DNA of 64,000 bases from Tetragonia tetragonoides (lineage: Eukaryota > Streptophyta > Magnoliopsida > Caryophyllales > Aizoaceae): NCBI GenBank assembly GCA_038025085.1, contig CM076144.1:22265501-22329500 (forward strand), read 5' to 3'. Position numbers and translations under genes: made by a program. The notes beneath the pieces were generated by a model. It saw nothing but the letters and a program-made list of their open reading frames with translations. It had not been told where the DNA came from and made no database searches. Shown here one piece after another: positions 1-11,349 of the stretch (within the stretch, counting starts at the first letter, position 1; each line of letters begins with the position of its first letter).

Positions 1-197
1 CATAAACAAGTTTTTAAGAACTTATAAATTTATGCTGATTAAGTTAGCGTTTAAATTGCTTATTATGAGTCGTGACCCTTGTTTCACTAAAAAGGTGACT
101 CTCATCTTACCAAACGTTATAGTAAAACCGTCATAAATAAGTTTTTATGAACTTATAAATTTATGCTTATTACGTTAGCGTTTAAATTGTATCAAAG
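1..197. repeat. 131-bp direct repeat, about 1.5 copies
   Basis: The first 58 or so bases recur with a few changes from 132 (cataaacaag at 1, cataaataag at 132; both then run into aacttataaatttatgct). The part between, about 62-131, is related to the left arm of the foldback element at 1916-2343 (shared tgtttcactaaaa and ctcaccaaa blocks). This is probably a decayed partial copy of that element. Confidence 0.6.
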
Positions 198-239
198 ATA
201 GCTAAATAAGTTTTTGAATAGATAGTATAAAATGGTGAA

Positions 240-1740
240 CTCCCATAAAAAAATATACTTAAGGCTTAAGGGTATGGTATATAGTTAAGGGTATGTGATG
301 TTGAGTCTAGAGAGATAAGACATATATGGTGCATAGGGGTAGAATCCTTTACAAAAACGCATCATCTCCTTAAAATGGAAAGTAAGATAATAACATGTAG
401 CTCTAATTTATAGGTATAAAATGTAAAAGTATTCATTTTGGAGTAAGATTTTATCAATAAGTACAGGATATTAAGGTACAAAATCAAAGGTATGAGATTC
501 ATTCTTTATTTTTCTTTTCAGAAATAAGAGTATACGATTTTAAATCTAGGAATGACAAGTACATGACTTATTAGAATCTCTGTAAAAAAAAAAATGCCTC
601 ATGTTAAGAAAATTCAAAATAGTGATACTTTATAACAATACTCATATAGTATAAGATTTCATCTTTAGAAAAAAGATATTAAGGTATATGATTAAGGATA
701 TAATTACTATAATTAGCAACTGAAATGGTAATTGTCATCACCAAATGGAAAATCGATGTAAAGGTAAGAGGGCAAGAGGCAGATGGAGCTTCCAATAACT
801 ATTATATAAAATAGTCGGTTAGATTGCCGTAAAAGCACAATGTCTAGAAGGAAAAATAAAAGGAAATTATTGACAATCCACCAATTACAGCTTATTATTA
901 AGTATTATTTTTTTAAAATTATAAGGATTTTTCTATTCGATCCATATATGTCTCACCTTCTCCATTTAAAATCTCATACTCTTATTTTCTTTAACTAAAA
1001 AGAAAAATCTCATACCCTTGGTCTTAAGTGGTAACCCTATTAATATCTTGTTTTAAAAATTAAAATCTTATTGTAAAACGAATATTTTTACCTATATTGT
1101 TATAAAGTATCACTTAATTTAATTTTCTTAAATTCACTAGAAAACGATGATGCGTTTATTAGTGTTATTATTTCACAAAGATTCGTTATACGCGTGTATC
1201 GGTGCATGTCATCCCTAGACTCAATACCCTTATTTCAAAAAGGAAAAGAAATCTATATACTTAACCTGTGTCCTAATATCCTGATCTTAAAGATAAAATC
1301 TTAATATAAAAAAAATTCTTTTACATGATCCGCTATAAATTAGCGTTGTATGTAATTATCTTTAACTTCCATTTAGAAATGAACATTTGTTTTCTTTTAG
1401 GATTCTTCCATATTCCATATATGTGTTATACCCCTAAACTTAAATCACATACCCTATTATTTTTTCAAAAAAAATAAAATTACCATACCCTTGACTACAC
1501 ACCTTTATAGGCTAATATCCAGTATGTAAAATAAAATCTTAATGCAAAATGAATAATTTCACATGTGTTGTTATAAGTTATCATCTCATTTAATTTTTTT
1601 ACTTCTATTGAAAGAATGTGATGGTTTATTTTTTAATAGAGTTTTTATATTGTATATATGTCTGATACCCTACACTTAAAATCTCACACTCTTATTTTGT
1701 ATGTTTTAGAAGAAAAAAAAAATTAAAATACAATGGGTCG
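240..1740. repeat. Diverged head-to-head repeat array
   Basis: A motif group recurs every roughly 250-300 bp: 'catatatgt', then 'catacccttatt', then 'taatatcctg/ttgtt', then 'aaaatcttat..aaaa.gaatattttta', then a 'ttataaagtatca' block. Copies at about 900-1740 read on the plus strand, and copies at about 240-720 read on the minus strand. The spacer at about 721-900 is unrelated. Divergence is high and edges are approximate. No coding potential was seen. Confidence 0.5.
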
Positions 1741-1915
1741 AAGCATGATAGGTGTTTCTTTGAAGTACAAGGATGAAAGTTAGGTGATGGCAGTTGGACA
1801 ATATAGACATATATATTAAATTTCACCCTAAAAGTGTAGACATAAAGCATAAATCCTCTAGTTTATTTAATATAATTATTCAATTATTTACATTAATATT
1901 AATAATTCACCCAAT

Positions 1916-2343
1916 ATTGTGTAAGACCAACTCAAAGAACACGAGTTACTATTTTAGAGATATAGGGGTCACTTATTATAAGTCGTGACTCGTGAACCTT
2001 GTTTCACTAAAATGTGATCCTCGTCTCACCAAAACTTACAATAAAACCGTTCTAAACAAGTTTTTGTGTTAACCATTTAAGCTGTTTTTTTTATACTTCG
2101 TAGGAGTTAACCATTTTGTTTTAGCTATTCAAAAACTTTATTTAGGGTATAAATACCAACTCAATAAGCACAAAAAAAATTATAATAAGTATCACACAAA
2201 ATTTTTAATAAGACGGTCTTTTTGTACCTTTTGGTGAGACGAAGATCACTTTTTAATGAAACAATGGTCATTGCTCACAACAAGTGACCCCTACTTTTCT
2301 ATAACGTGAACCCAATTTTTTATGAGTTGGTTTCACACAAGAT
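1916..2343. mobile_element. Foldback MITE with long inverted arms
   Basis: The left arm (about 1916-2065) and right arm (about 2195-2343) are inverted copies. Shared blocks in order are ttgtgt.a.accaactca, taggggtcactt, ttgtttcact/attaaaa, gtgatc.tcgtctcacc and the 'aaaccgt/agaccgt' block. The spacer between the arms is about 130 bp. Size and structure fit a non-autonomous foldback or MITE. No transposase is present, and the superfamily and target duplication could not be fixed. Confidence 0.65.
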
Positions 2344-2454
2344 TTACCGGTAATATCGGTATTAAATCACCACTAATTAATTATTTTTATTTTCAAACAT
2401 TCTCACATAAAAAATTAACTATGTAAAGAATGATTTTTAAAAAAAAAAAAAAAG

Positions 2455-2760
2455 AAAATAGCCTTCCTCATAGTCGCCCAATTTAGGCGGCACAAGCTTC
2501 ATCCAGTCGCCAAAACGCTGCGACACAACGCCAAGACTACCACCAAAATCTGGCGATTGAGCAGGGATGTTGTCGCCTGGATCAAGTGACATCTCACCTT
2601 TATTGTCGCTCAGTTATAGTGACACTAAACCTTATGTGTCACCTGAGGCTAGCGATAACATGGGTATATAGTCGCTCAACATTGGCGACTGTATTCCAAT
2701 GTTATCGCCATTGTTCGGCTACTGTAAAGTCTAGAAATTTGCCCAAAATAAGGCCATTGT
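2455..2760. other. Stretch rich in GTCGC/GCGAC motifs, no gene seen
   Basis: Short motifs such as gtcgcc, gtcgct, ggcgac and gcgac occur about a dozen times on both strands in 300 bp, inside otherwise AT-rich DNA. This resembles subterminal motif clusters of DNA transposons, but no terminal inverted repeat was found. No reading frame here looks like a gene. Confidence 0.3.
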
Positions 2761-3212
2761 TTCACCATTTTATGTCCTTTTCTATCTCACCATTTTTATT
2801 ACCTAGTTTTTCATCTTTCTAAATTATTCCCAAGGTTCTTGTCCTTTGTCCCCTATATCTTGGAACTCTACGGTATGGTTTACTTGCCCCATCTTCTCTC
2901 TCTTGCTTCTTTCATTCTTCCGGATTTTATTTACTTCCTTTGTAGTAATCGATGAGTGAGGAATCTTCATCAATATTACTCTGCCAAGGTAAAGTAACTA
3001 GAGCTAGAGAATAATGTGTGATGTCCTGGCATTCGCAGTAGTTGTAGTTTGAGTGGGATGGGAGCTTGGTGCGTGGAAGAGAGAGGGGAGCCTGGGGGAA
3101 GAGAGAAGGAGCTTGATAAATTAAAACAAGGGTATATGTGTCTTTTTGGTTAAAAAATATTGTATTTGCTAAAAATTAGATGTTGTATTTAGCACTTGTG
3201 AAAGAGAAAAAG

Positions 3213-3522
3213 ATGTTGCGACAAACTTGGAAGCGGATGGTAGGGTTTGCCTAAACCCAATCACAATCCCAATTCCATGTTCAATCTCAGTTAGTGGTGA
3301 CACGCGGGTACCATGAGCGCGTGATTGAGCACTTCAACAACCCGAGGAACATTGGATCGTTTGACAAGGACGATCCCGATGCGGGCACGGGTTTGGTGGG
3401 CGCCCCGGCTTGTGGGGATGTCCTGAAGTTCCAGATTAAGGTTGACAAGAACACCGGCGTTATTATTGACTCTCGTAACCGTCCTTTTGGATGTGCTGCT
3501 GCTATCGCTTCTGCTTCTGTTG
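3213..3522 (+). CDS. ISU: ISU exon 1: presequence and N-terminal two thirds of the scaffold
   Basis: This exon encodes a short basic presequence (13 residues), then the in-frame TAA at 3252-3254, then open frame to the donor at 3523 (G|GTACGT). The open part carries YHERVIEHFNNPRNIGSFDK, GTGLVGAPACGD and FGCAAAIASASV, typical of IscU. The exon ends in phase 1 and exon 2 supplies the missing two bases to give SVVADMVKGK, aligning with the family without a gap. If translation used only the part after the stop, it would need a non-AUG start such as GTG at 3294. Confidence 0.8.
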
Positions 3523-3599
3523 GTACGTGTTTAATTGTAGGTAATTCATAATTTTTTTTCCTTCAAATTGAATTCAGTAATCAAAGTTGAGTCTTGCAC

Positions 3600-4239
3600 A
3601 TGATTGATTATAATATTTTTGCTATTTGCTCTTTGAATTATTTGTCAATTTATGCTGACCACCGCATCGGGTTGGTGTCAATGTTAGGGTTGGTGTCTGT
3701 GTTAGGGTTGCTGTTCGTGTCCTGTCGGTATCGTCCATGTTCAGCATCAATACTGGCGTGTAGTGGTATGCGTGTGGTGTGTATTCTATTTGTCGGGGTT
3801 GAAACATTAACGCTGTATTTGGTAGGAGAATGATTTTTGCAAAAGCATGAAAAGTTGTGTCAAAGTATATGTTGTTTGGTTCAAAGGAAATTAATATTGG
3901 CAAGGACACAGCAGAAATTATCTGCAGGGGGGGAGAGAGCATTAAAAACATGATAGAGGGAGGAGAGAGAAATGATAGAATTAAAATTCCGTCCATTTAC
4001 AAACCAAAGAATAGAAAATTTTAAAACCATTCTTCCTGAAAATTGAATTTCCCTTCATATAATTCCGGCATAAATCATTTTTCATGCCACGGATGTACCC
4101 GCGGCTAGTACTCTCCTAACTTTAACTGTGGCTACATGCTTCATCAGCCATGACTGCAACCCTGGGTATCAACATGGTGCCACGGATACTGATGTGGTCT
4201 GGCCACCAATACAACGGTGGCAAAAGGGATAGTTCTCAT
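3600..4239. other. Intron 1, left part: nothing recognised
   Basis: This stretch holds only GT-rich short imperfect repeats (ggttggtgtc/gttagggttg near 3670-3715) and short frames on both strands with no family resemblance. I see no gene or defined element. Confidence 0.4.
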
Positions 4240-5650
4240 GTGAACTATTTCAGTCCGGTTCCTCTGCTGTTAATAAAATAACAGCAGAGAGCAGTTCAAT
4301 TTATTGATGTGAGACATGTGGTATGGGCTTCATCCAATGGTTCAGATTGTTTAATTGTTTATTTCTTTACTTTTCCATGAAAAAAATTCCGTGCTCACAA
4401 AAAGTGTCCAAGCCTTCGATCTCCATAACTCGTCATCATCGTCACAAACCCACCGGCCATGGCCAACCGAACCACCATGGCTTTAGCCTCATCCAGCCAA
4501 CCACCCCAATGCTCAACAAATTTATTAGAGATTAGTGGGCCACCAGACCACCTCGTGCGCCACCCGACCCCCTGGACTCGAATTGGATGGGACGACATCA
4601 CAATGTGCAGAATAAAGACATGGGATTAAGACGTTTTGGCAATTCCTGTTGGAGGTGTCCTACATTGCTGTTGCTTCTTCAATTGCGTGGTCTGTGATCA
4701 GTTAGCGTTAATGCATGGCGGCTTCATATTCTTTATCAATGTCGAAAATGAAATCAATTGGGGTCTGCGCAGAAAATTCAAGTGAGAGAGATGAGATATT
4801 ACTTTGCCAGAAATTGATCTATATATGTGTTTCAGTCGATTCTCTCAAGTCTTGCTTTTTTTTTTTTTTTTCCGGGGAAAATAAATTCCATTAATTGAAA
4901 GCCATACGGCACTTACAAAAATGATTGAATTCAATAAGAAATAGATCTAAAATATCAGAATACATTCGAATGAAAAAGCTATGTAGTACTAGAGATTCAA
5001 CAATTCCGACCGCCTTCCATTTAATCGTTGTTTTCCATATTACAGCCTTTTCGCGGAAGCCTCTGCTATAGCTTTGAATGCTTTGATCCGACATAGTAGA
5101 CCACCTCTTAATAGAATAGATCCACCAAAGCACCATACAAACAACAAAACGAAAAACTAACAATACTCTCAAAAAGTGAGAGACAGCCGAACCCAACGTA
5201 TGGAACAAACTAACCCTCACAAATGGAGAGACTGATATTATTCAACATAATAAAACTAGATAATAAAACAAAACAATGAAACAAAAAGAATTGGGACTTA
5301 CCATTAGCAATGAATTACTAATGGCAGCCTCTGAACCAAAAGTAGATTAGGATCTTTTTGGGAGAAGGAGAGAGAGAAAAAAGAGGAAAAAAGGAGAAGT
5401 GTCAACAACTTATTATGAGAAATGTTAACTAGAAAGATGGATTGACCACTATACTCTTTTAATCTCTCAAGTCTTGCTTTGCTTCCCTTTTTACTTCAGT
5501 TTTGGAAAACTAAAAACAAATTAAAAAGAAGGGAAAAAAACACTGAGCCGTTGGATGAATCTCATGCCACATGGCTCACATTAAAAAACAGGAACTGCTC
5601 TCTGCCACTATTTTATTAACAGCGGAGGAGCCGAACTGGAACTATTTGGG
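4240..5650. mobile_element. Non-autonomous DNA transposon with about 107-bp TIRs, carrying a nested LINE
   Basis: The sequence from about 4240 to 4346 recurs inverted at about 5541-5650. Shared blocks are the ctgctgttaataaaata block, gcagagagcagttc, atgtgag.catgtgg.atg and ttcatccaa.gg.tcag. Without the LINE the element would be about 800 bp. No transposase frame is visible. The target duplication is unclear, so the superfamily is open. It lies in ISU intron 1. Confidence 0.65.
4859..5462 (-). mobile_element. Short L1-type LINE copy with 18-bp target duplication
   Basis: The 18-base sequence TCTCTCAAGTCTTGCTTT flanks it exactly at 4841-4858 and 5463-5480. A T run (4856-4873) is the poly(A) tail of a minus-strand copy. 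The tail is preceded, on the minus strand, by taatggaatttattttccc, a typical plant L1 3' end. The far end holds a 5'-UTR-like segment (ccattagtaattcattgctaatgg region near 5300), so the copy seems internally deleted rather than only 5' truncated. One uninformative frame lies at 4891-5220. Confidence 0.8.
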
Positions 5651-6075
5651 CTAGCTTATTTTATTAAGTCATTGCTAAGTTCATGGCTAAATTTGTTACT
5701 TGCAGCGTGTATTAGAACCATATAACTACTACTACAAACACAATCAAAAATACTAAAATTGGTATGATATTATAAGTTCCAAAGAAATCATCCCAGCTTC
5801 AGGTGTGTTTCACATACACTTAATACAAAAGATACATATCTTAATCCCAACAAATCCCAAATAATTGTCAAAGAAAGTAGGTCTTTATATATAATTTTCA
5901 ATATAAGATATGTGCACCCCACTGCTTTGGAGGCAACAGTTCTACTTTCCTTCAATTCATCTACTTTTACCTGCAAACACGAGCAGGTAAAATATGACTA
6001 CCAAATCTAGACAACAACAATCCACAGTAAAGAAACATTACTTCTATCCAACTTTTGAAGCCATTCAAAACATAG

Positions 6076-6120
6076 CACTTGCCACTTGCCACTTGCCACT
6101 TGCCACTTGCCACTTGCCAC
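6076..6120. repeat. 7-bp tandem repeat (CACTTGC)n
   Basis: Six perfect copies of CACTTGC run from 6076 to 6117 and end in a partial copy. It lies in intron 1 of ISU. The minus-strand open frames across it are repeat artefacts. Confidence 0.9.
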
Positions 6121-6261
6121 TAGCAGTTGCAGCCGCACACTTGCAACCAGTGCAGCAACAGAAGATATGATCAAAGATATGGTACATAGATTGCAGTAGC
6201 CAGTAGCGACATGCAACAACCAGTAGAAAGTAAAGCAACACAAGATTCTCAAGCAACTAAG

Positions 6262-6529
6262 GGCATGTTCTTTTTTAACTGGTTTTCAACTTTTCCCAGT
6301 TTTCACCAGTTACCAATTACAAAATACAGTTTCTTCTACTTTTCCTCAGTTTTTCCTAGTTCTCCCAGTTTTGCCCAATTTCTCCTAGTTTGATTCAATT
6401 TTGCCCAGTTTTTCAGAGGGTTAATATTTTGACATATTAAACATAATAATTACATATACAATATATTATTTCGAAATTAAAAAATAATAAATGCATTGAC
6501 TTTGTATTTAAAAATGAGTAAAAGTCCTT

Positions 6530-6607
<78 letters not shown>

Positions 6608-6724
6608 TATTAAATTAAATTATTATAATTATAGCGATAATCATACACATTTTCCATATGCATATTCCATAGAATATATATTTTTATATTATAGATGAGG
6701 GGATCCCATAAAAGATACATTTTT

Positions 6725-6763
<39 letters not shown>

Positions 6764-6961
6764 ATTTTATTATTATTATTATTAAAAAAAACACTCAAAA
6801 ATACAAAATTTCAAGTTTCTCCCAGTTTCACCTGTTTGCCCCAGTTTCTCTCAGTTTTCTCCAATTTTTCCTAATTACCAGTTAAACTTTCCATTTTTTA
6901 CCAGTTTTGCGCAATTTCTCTGAGTTACCAGTCACCAGTTACAAGTTGAAACGAACGAGCG
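6262..6961. mobile_element. MITE with AT-rich core
   Basis: The ends are GGCATGTTCTTTTTTAAC at 6262 and, inverted, GCGCTCGTTCGTTTCAAC ending at 6961. CTAAG flanks both sides (6257-6261 and 6962-6966). The interior has many cccagtttt/caccagtt repeats and two long TAA/ATT runs. Size and lack of coding fit a MITE, possibly hAT-like, although only 5 bases of duplication are clear. Confidence 0.65.
6531..6607. repeat. (TAA)n microsatellite
   Basis: About 25 nearly uninterrupted TAA units. A second, mixed AAT/ATT run that can fold back on itself lies at about 6725-6785 inside the same MITE. Confidence 0.9.
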
Positions 6962-7159
6962 CTAAGTGTAACAGCAGCCAGCAAGTGCACTATGTTAGTT
7001 ATCGTCTAATGGCTTAATCTAGTAAGACTAGTAACTAACGAAGGAAGTAAGAAGTATTGAAACTTGTGACTTTATGAGGGTTAAAAAGTTAGCTAACTAA
7101 TCAAATTTGACTAGTAGCACTTTTAGTCCAAAGTAAAATCGAGTATATTAGTAAAAAGT

Positions 7160-7720
7160 ATGTTCATTTATTTTTTAGTAAACCTGATTTGGTTGAGGGA
7201 GCTCATAACAAGAATACTGCTGAGAACAGAGCGTCTGCTCTTTCAATAACTAGGGATGAGCTGATGACCATATTCGGGATACCTCCACCTTGTTGGCAGT
7301 ATCTGCATCAGGAAGACCATACTGCTGAGAGCTAAAAAGATCGAACCACTAATTTGAATTATAGTTAAGTAGTTTGTGTTAAAATTTGCTGCTCTTTTAG
7401 GCGGGCTTTATGAAGTGTGGTGTGCACGTAACCGCAGGTTGTTTGGCTCCAGCAGGACACCTCAACAAGTTGTTAGGGAGATACAAGTTTAGTGTTTGTT
7501 GACTTTGTTCAAGAGCCTATGCTCAGTGCAGGCTGTATAGTGTAAGGATTTGTTTTTGGGTCGGTTGTAGTCTTTGCTTGTGTAGCTTTAATGGGTGATT
7601 TTATTGTGTGAGGATACCATTTCATATGCCTATTTTGTAATACTTTTTCCCAAAGGGTGTTGCATTGACAGTAAAAGTCCTCTTGTAATGGAACATAAGC
7701 TAACTGAAAAAAGAAAAGAA
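7160..7720 (+). mobile_element. LINE 3'-end fragment (zf-RVT/C-terminal tail)
   Basis: Translation at about 7405-7490 gives ALYEVWCARNRRLFG and then QQVVREIQV, the typical end of plant L1 ORF2. A further stretch at 7190-7330 reads ELMTIFGIPPPCWQYL. Frames are broken and the 3' end is A-rich near 7705-7725. It is a relic, truncated at its 5' end. Confidence 0.55.
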
Positions 7721-7874
7721 ACACAAAAGTGTCGGAAAGAACTTGGTTTTCTACTCTAACCCATAATATATCTTATGGATGGTCGATTATCTGGTTTAGA
7801 ATATTTGTTGCTACTTTGGTTAATCTTAATTGATCACAAGGTTTGCCTTAGGTGTCAACTTTACCAGCTATAAT

Positions 7875-7968
7875 CTCCTCAGGGCCACTGGAGTTTTCCT
7901 GGTCGTTAACTTCAGGGCCCATGGGATTAGCCAAGCAAAGCTTGGACACCCATGTTATCTAAAAAAAC
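7875..7968 (+). mobile_element. Short SINE-like insertion with 16-bp target duplication
   Basis: CTTTACCAGCTATAAT occurs on both sides (7859-7874 and 7969-7984). The 94-bp insert ends in ctaaaaaaa and contains the cagggcccatgggattagcc segment that I associate with the 3' half of plant SINEs; that family link is from memory. It has no clear Pol III boxes, so it is probably 5' truncated. Confidence 0.65.
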
Positions 7969-8091
7969 CTTTACCAGCTATAATGTTTGAATGGGTTCTA
8001 TAAGTTTCAATTTCAGAATTGAGGCTGTTAGAATGGAAGTGACTTAAATGTGATCTGCATTGATTATGTTAAATTTGAGCTTGCTTTTGAG

Positions 8092-8455
8092 CAGGGCCGT
8101 TCCTAAGGTTTTTGAGGCCCTGGGGCTGGATAAAAATGAGGGCCCCTAAGTATGAATTACTTGTTTTATCGGCAAAAAATAAAATAAAATTTGGGCCCCG
8201 TATTAGAAAATGAGGATATGAATAATGAAAAATTATTTTAAATTATAGAAAAATGGGGGCCAAAGAGATTTGATCTCAAAATCTAATGTAGGTAAGGAGC
8301 AACACAACTCATTTCCAACCAAGGAACTAGGCCCTTTTTCATGTTTAGTATTTGCAAGTTTTTTTATTTATCTTAATTTTGCATTGTTGTTTGGGCCCTC
8401 TACAGGCTGGGCCCTAGGCGGTCGCCCCTCTGGCCACCCCCTTGGGCCGGCTCTG
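8092..8455. mobile_element. hAT-type MITE (CAGGGCCG ends, 8-bp target duplication)
   Basis: The termini are CAGGGCCGTTCC and, inverted, CAGAGCCGGCCC. The exact 8-bp duplication CTTTTGAG sits at 8084-8091 and 8456-8463. The element is 364 bp, with GC-rich ends and an AT-rich core and no coding capacity. The 8-bp duplication and CAG.GCCGG ends are the hAT signature. Confidence 0.85.
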
Positions 8456-8463
8456 CTTTTGAG

Positions 8464-9451
8464 CTATAGTCTGTTCTATGAGTGATTAAATGGTTAAGAG
8501 AAGAGTTTTGCTTATTATTTAAGTGATCTAGACCAGGGTTCAATGGATAAATGCAGACTAGAATTCCATAGAGAACAAACAATCTGAACCAGAACTTGTG
8601 AGAATGTTAGAGCTCTTGCAATCTTTTTTTTCAGTTGTCTTCATTTTTTCAATTGGACCAACAACTGTAGTCGACACCTTCACTCTTTCTCTTTCTATTG
8701 AGGCAGGAAACCTGCGATGTAAGTGGTTCCTGTGGCAGCAGTGGAACAACCGTAGGAGTAGGGAGAGGAGGCTGAAATGAGACAACTGAATCTGTTTTCG
8801 TTTCTTTTCTCTTGAAAAAACACGTTTAACAAAGGGAAATGGTTTTCATATTTTTTGTTATTTACTTTTGTAAAATAGTAATACAGAATAACTGGCAATG
8901 CTTTGTACCTTTGTCGGCGCAGCATCATTGATTTTGGGTACAAGCTAATATTATTCGTGGCTAGAGTTGTGAAAAAAGGATTTTTGCCACGGGTAAAGCT
9001 TTTCCGTGGCATAATTTTATTTAACATTTTTAGATTTCTATCAATAATTTGATTTTTCAGTGGAAGAGGTGAAATTGACACGAATTTTAAATTTCCGTGG
9101 AATAATACGTGGCACAAGTAACCATTTGTTTGTAGACTGGTAGTAATAGGAGAATTAAGCTTTCGTTACTTCTAAATAATGGGATTGAAAGAGCACCCTT
9201 CAGAGTGCCTTTAGAGAAGGTAACTAGGAGCATGTCCTTCTCAATGTCTTGTATCTTGGTGGAACAACTTCTTTTTGAACAGTTGGGAGTTTTAAGCTTC
9301 ACCTAAGGAGCTAAAAGAATCGCATAGTTGTCCTCTTCCATGTTTTCAAGGGAAAGGGTCTTGGGTCGCTTTTTGCCTATGTTAAATTGTTGGCAGTTCT
9401 AAGTTTCTCACTAGTGGCTTTTCTCTTCTTTTTTTTTTTTTTTCTCTCCAG
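8464..9451. other. Intron 1, right part: no element recognised
   Basis: Short frames on both strands (for example the minus-strand frame at 8695-9117) have no recognisable domain. A small inverted motif cluster, ccacgg.../ccgtgg, lies at 8984-9110. The stretch ends in the polypyrimidine tract of ISU exon 2. Confidence 0.4.
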
Positions 9452-9506
9452 TTGCTGACATGGTGAAAGGAAAGACGATTAACCAGGTGTTATCAATCAA
9501 GAACAA
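9452..9506 (+). CDS. ISU: ISU exon 2
   Basis: A 55-base exon follows a strong polypyrimidine tract (about 9421-9449) and an AG at 9450-9451. It encodes VADMVKGKTINQVLSIKNK, the conserved WVKGK..D.L.IKN helix region of IscU. The donor is gtgagt. It is too short to show as an open frame and was found by continuing the exon 1 homology. Confidence 0.8.
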
Positions 9507-9834
9507 GTGAGTCAAATTTTCGCTAGTCACTTTGTCTAATGTCTTTGCTCTATTTTCTTTGTTTTAGATCGATTTTGCATCACTGTGGTAGTGCACTACA
9601 TGTCTTAACAATGTGCTGGGATTCATGTTATCATTCTTCTGGAACATGCAGCCACTTGGTCCCTAATGGGGATGGGAGGAGATGTTGTGGTTGTTAGTGG
9701 GGTTATTTTGTTTTCCTTTGTTCTTTTTAACTCCCTCTCTTCTCTTTTGGAGTCAATTTACTGCTGTGATTATTATTTCGAGTTGGAAAGTTTGGCTTCT
9801 GACTTACAAGAGGCCAGGTTTGTGGCATCTCTCT

Positions 9835-10625
9835 AACTTTGATTCTAAACGAAATAATGTCATTTCGAGATATAATAGTACATAGTAAAAGGAGAGGGGA
9901 TTTTTGTACGTAAGTAAACATGTGCTCGAGACTCTCCTTTTTTTGTGGTCTGGAAAAGCATATGAAGTGTTGTTTCTTATGAGTTATGACTAGGTGGAAC
10001 AGTAGAGTTAATACAAAGTCAGCATGTGGGAGGGTATGAGATATGGACTTCTTGAGCAACATATAGTTTTAGAGAGTAGTAACATGTTGACCAGTGTTAT
10101 GCTCTATTCGACGACAGTTAATTTTTAACACCAAAAATATGCCAATTAAAACCCAAAGTCTTTCTTTGACTATTTAGTAATTTATGTGTCAACATATATC
10201 AGCTTGATAACTTCATTTCTCCATCCCAAATTTAAGGTCTAAACATGAGCTCACATATATATTGAAGGTTGGGTGTTTGAAACACAGAACAAGTAGTGGA
10301 AGTGAGCATTTGTAGTGCACCTTTAGGTCATAATTTTGAGATTGGTGCAGTTCATTAGATATTTAGGTCTCTATGCGATATGTGGAACAATACAAATAAG
10401 TTTGGCACAAGTAGAGAAATAATGGCAATCCTACCTTTAGGACCTGTTCTGCTTACTTCTCCCCCTCCCCCCCCCCCCCCCTTTTTATTTAAGAGAGTCT
10501 CTTAGATAAGCTGATAAATGTTCGGTTCAGACTGGGACCACCATAACATAGCTTAAATTTAGGAGTGATGGCATTTATATAATCATATATCATAAAAAGA
10601 AATACTTAGCTATTACAAAGCACTA
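9835..10625. repeat. Segmental duplication, copy 1 (pairs with 12985-13805)
   Basis: Long blocks match copy 2 in the same order: agatat.gtagt.catagtaaaagg, gttatgactaggtgga, agtcagcat.tgggaggg, accaaaaatatgccaattaa, caacatatatca and tgttc.gctcagat. Both copies lie in ISU intron 2, on either side of a hAT transposase relic. Copy 1 has a C-rich run at about 10461-10482. Confidence 0.75.
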
Positions 10626-11349
10626 ACACATGATATTGTATTTGTACTTCCAATATTTCTGGATACGGATACAACAGAATATAATATAATAATATGTTAG
10701 AAAAAGGAAATAAAAAAAAAACAAAATTTTCAGATATTACCGAATCAATAACCAGAACTTATAGTCTTACTCTTACCCATCAAATATAAAAGTAAACATT
10801 CTTACAAACTAAATATTATTGTCTTATACTCTTACACATCACACATAAAAGGACTCAAACTTAATAACTTACAACCTGAAAGTTAGCCCATCATCCGTGA
10901 ATAACACATTTCCGTGAATAACACATTTCCAATTTTTCAACTCTGGCTCATCAAGAGATAGGTGTGCCATCTCATGCTATCAAATATCTTGCAATGTGTC
11001 ATTATCTCCACCTACATCCTAATTTTTGTTCTCTCATCATGGTATTGCTATTGTTTTCAAGAAAGTAGGCAAATATTGTTTTCAACACTTAGTCTAGGGC
11101 ATCACATGGAGTTAGCTTGTTCCTTGTACATGAAGGGATAAATTTGTAAGTGCTCCTATTCCTTTCTAGAAGAGGAGAAATAAGGTTGACGTAACTACTT
11201 GAAAGCCAAGGGGTTGAAGCAAACAAGCATCTAAGCCATATGTTTGCTACCAATTAATGGGATTATAGTATACCTACAGTGAATAGCATTTAGATTTTGG
11301 ATCCCCAAATGGGCCTTTTGAAATTACATAGTGATTGACAAAGTCATTA

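Noticed and set aside
3594..3996. Frames on both strands in ISU intron 1
   Set aside because: They overlap each other, show no domain, and lie in GT-rich repeats.
6076..6120. CACTTGC repeat considered as a CRISPR-like or regulatory array
   Set aside because: It is a simple 7-bp tandem repeat without spacers, in a plant intron.
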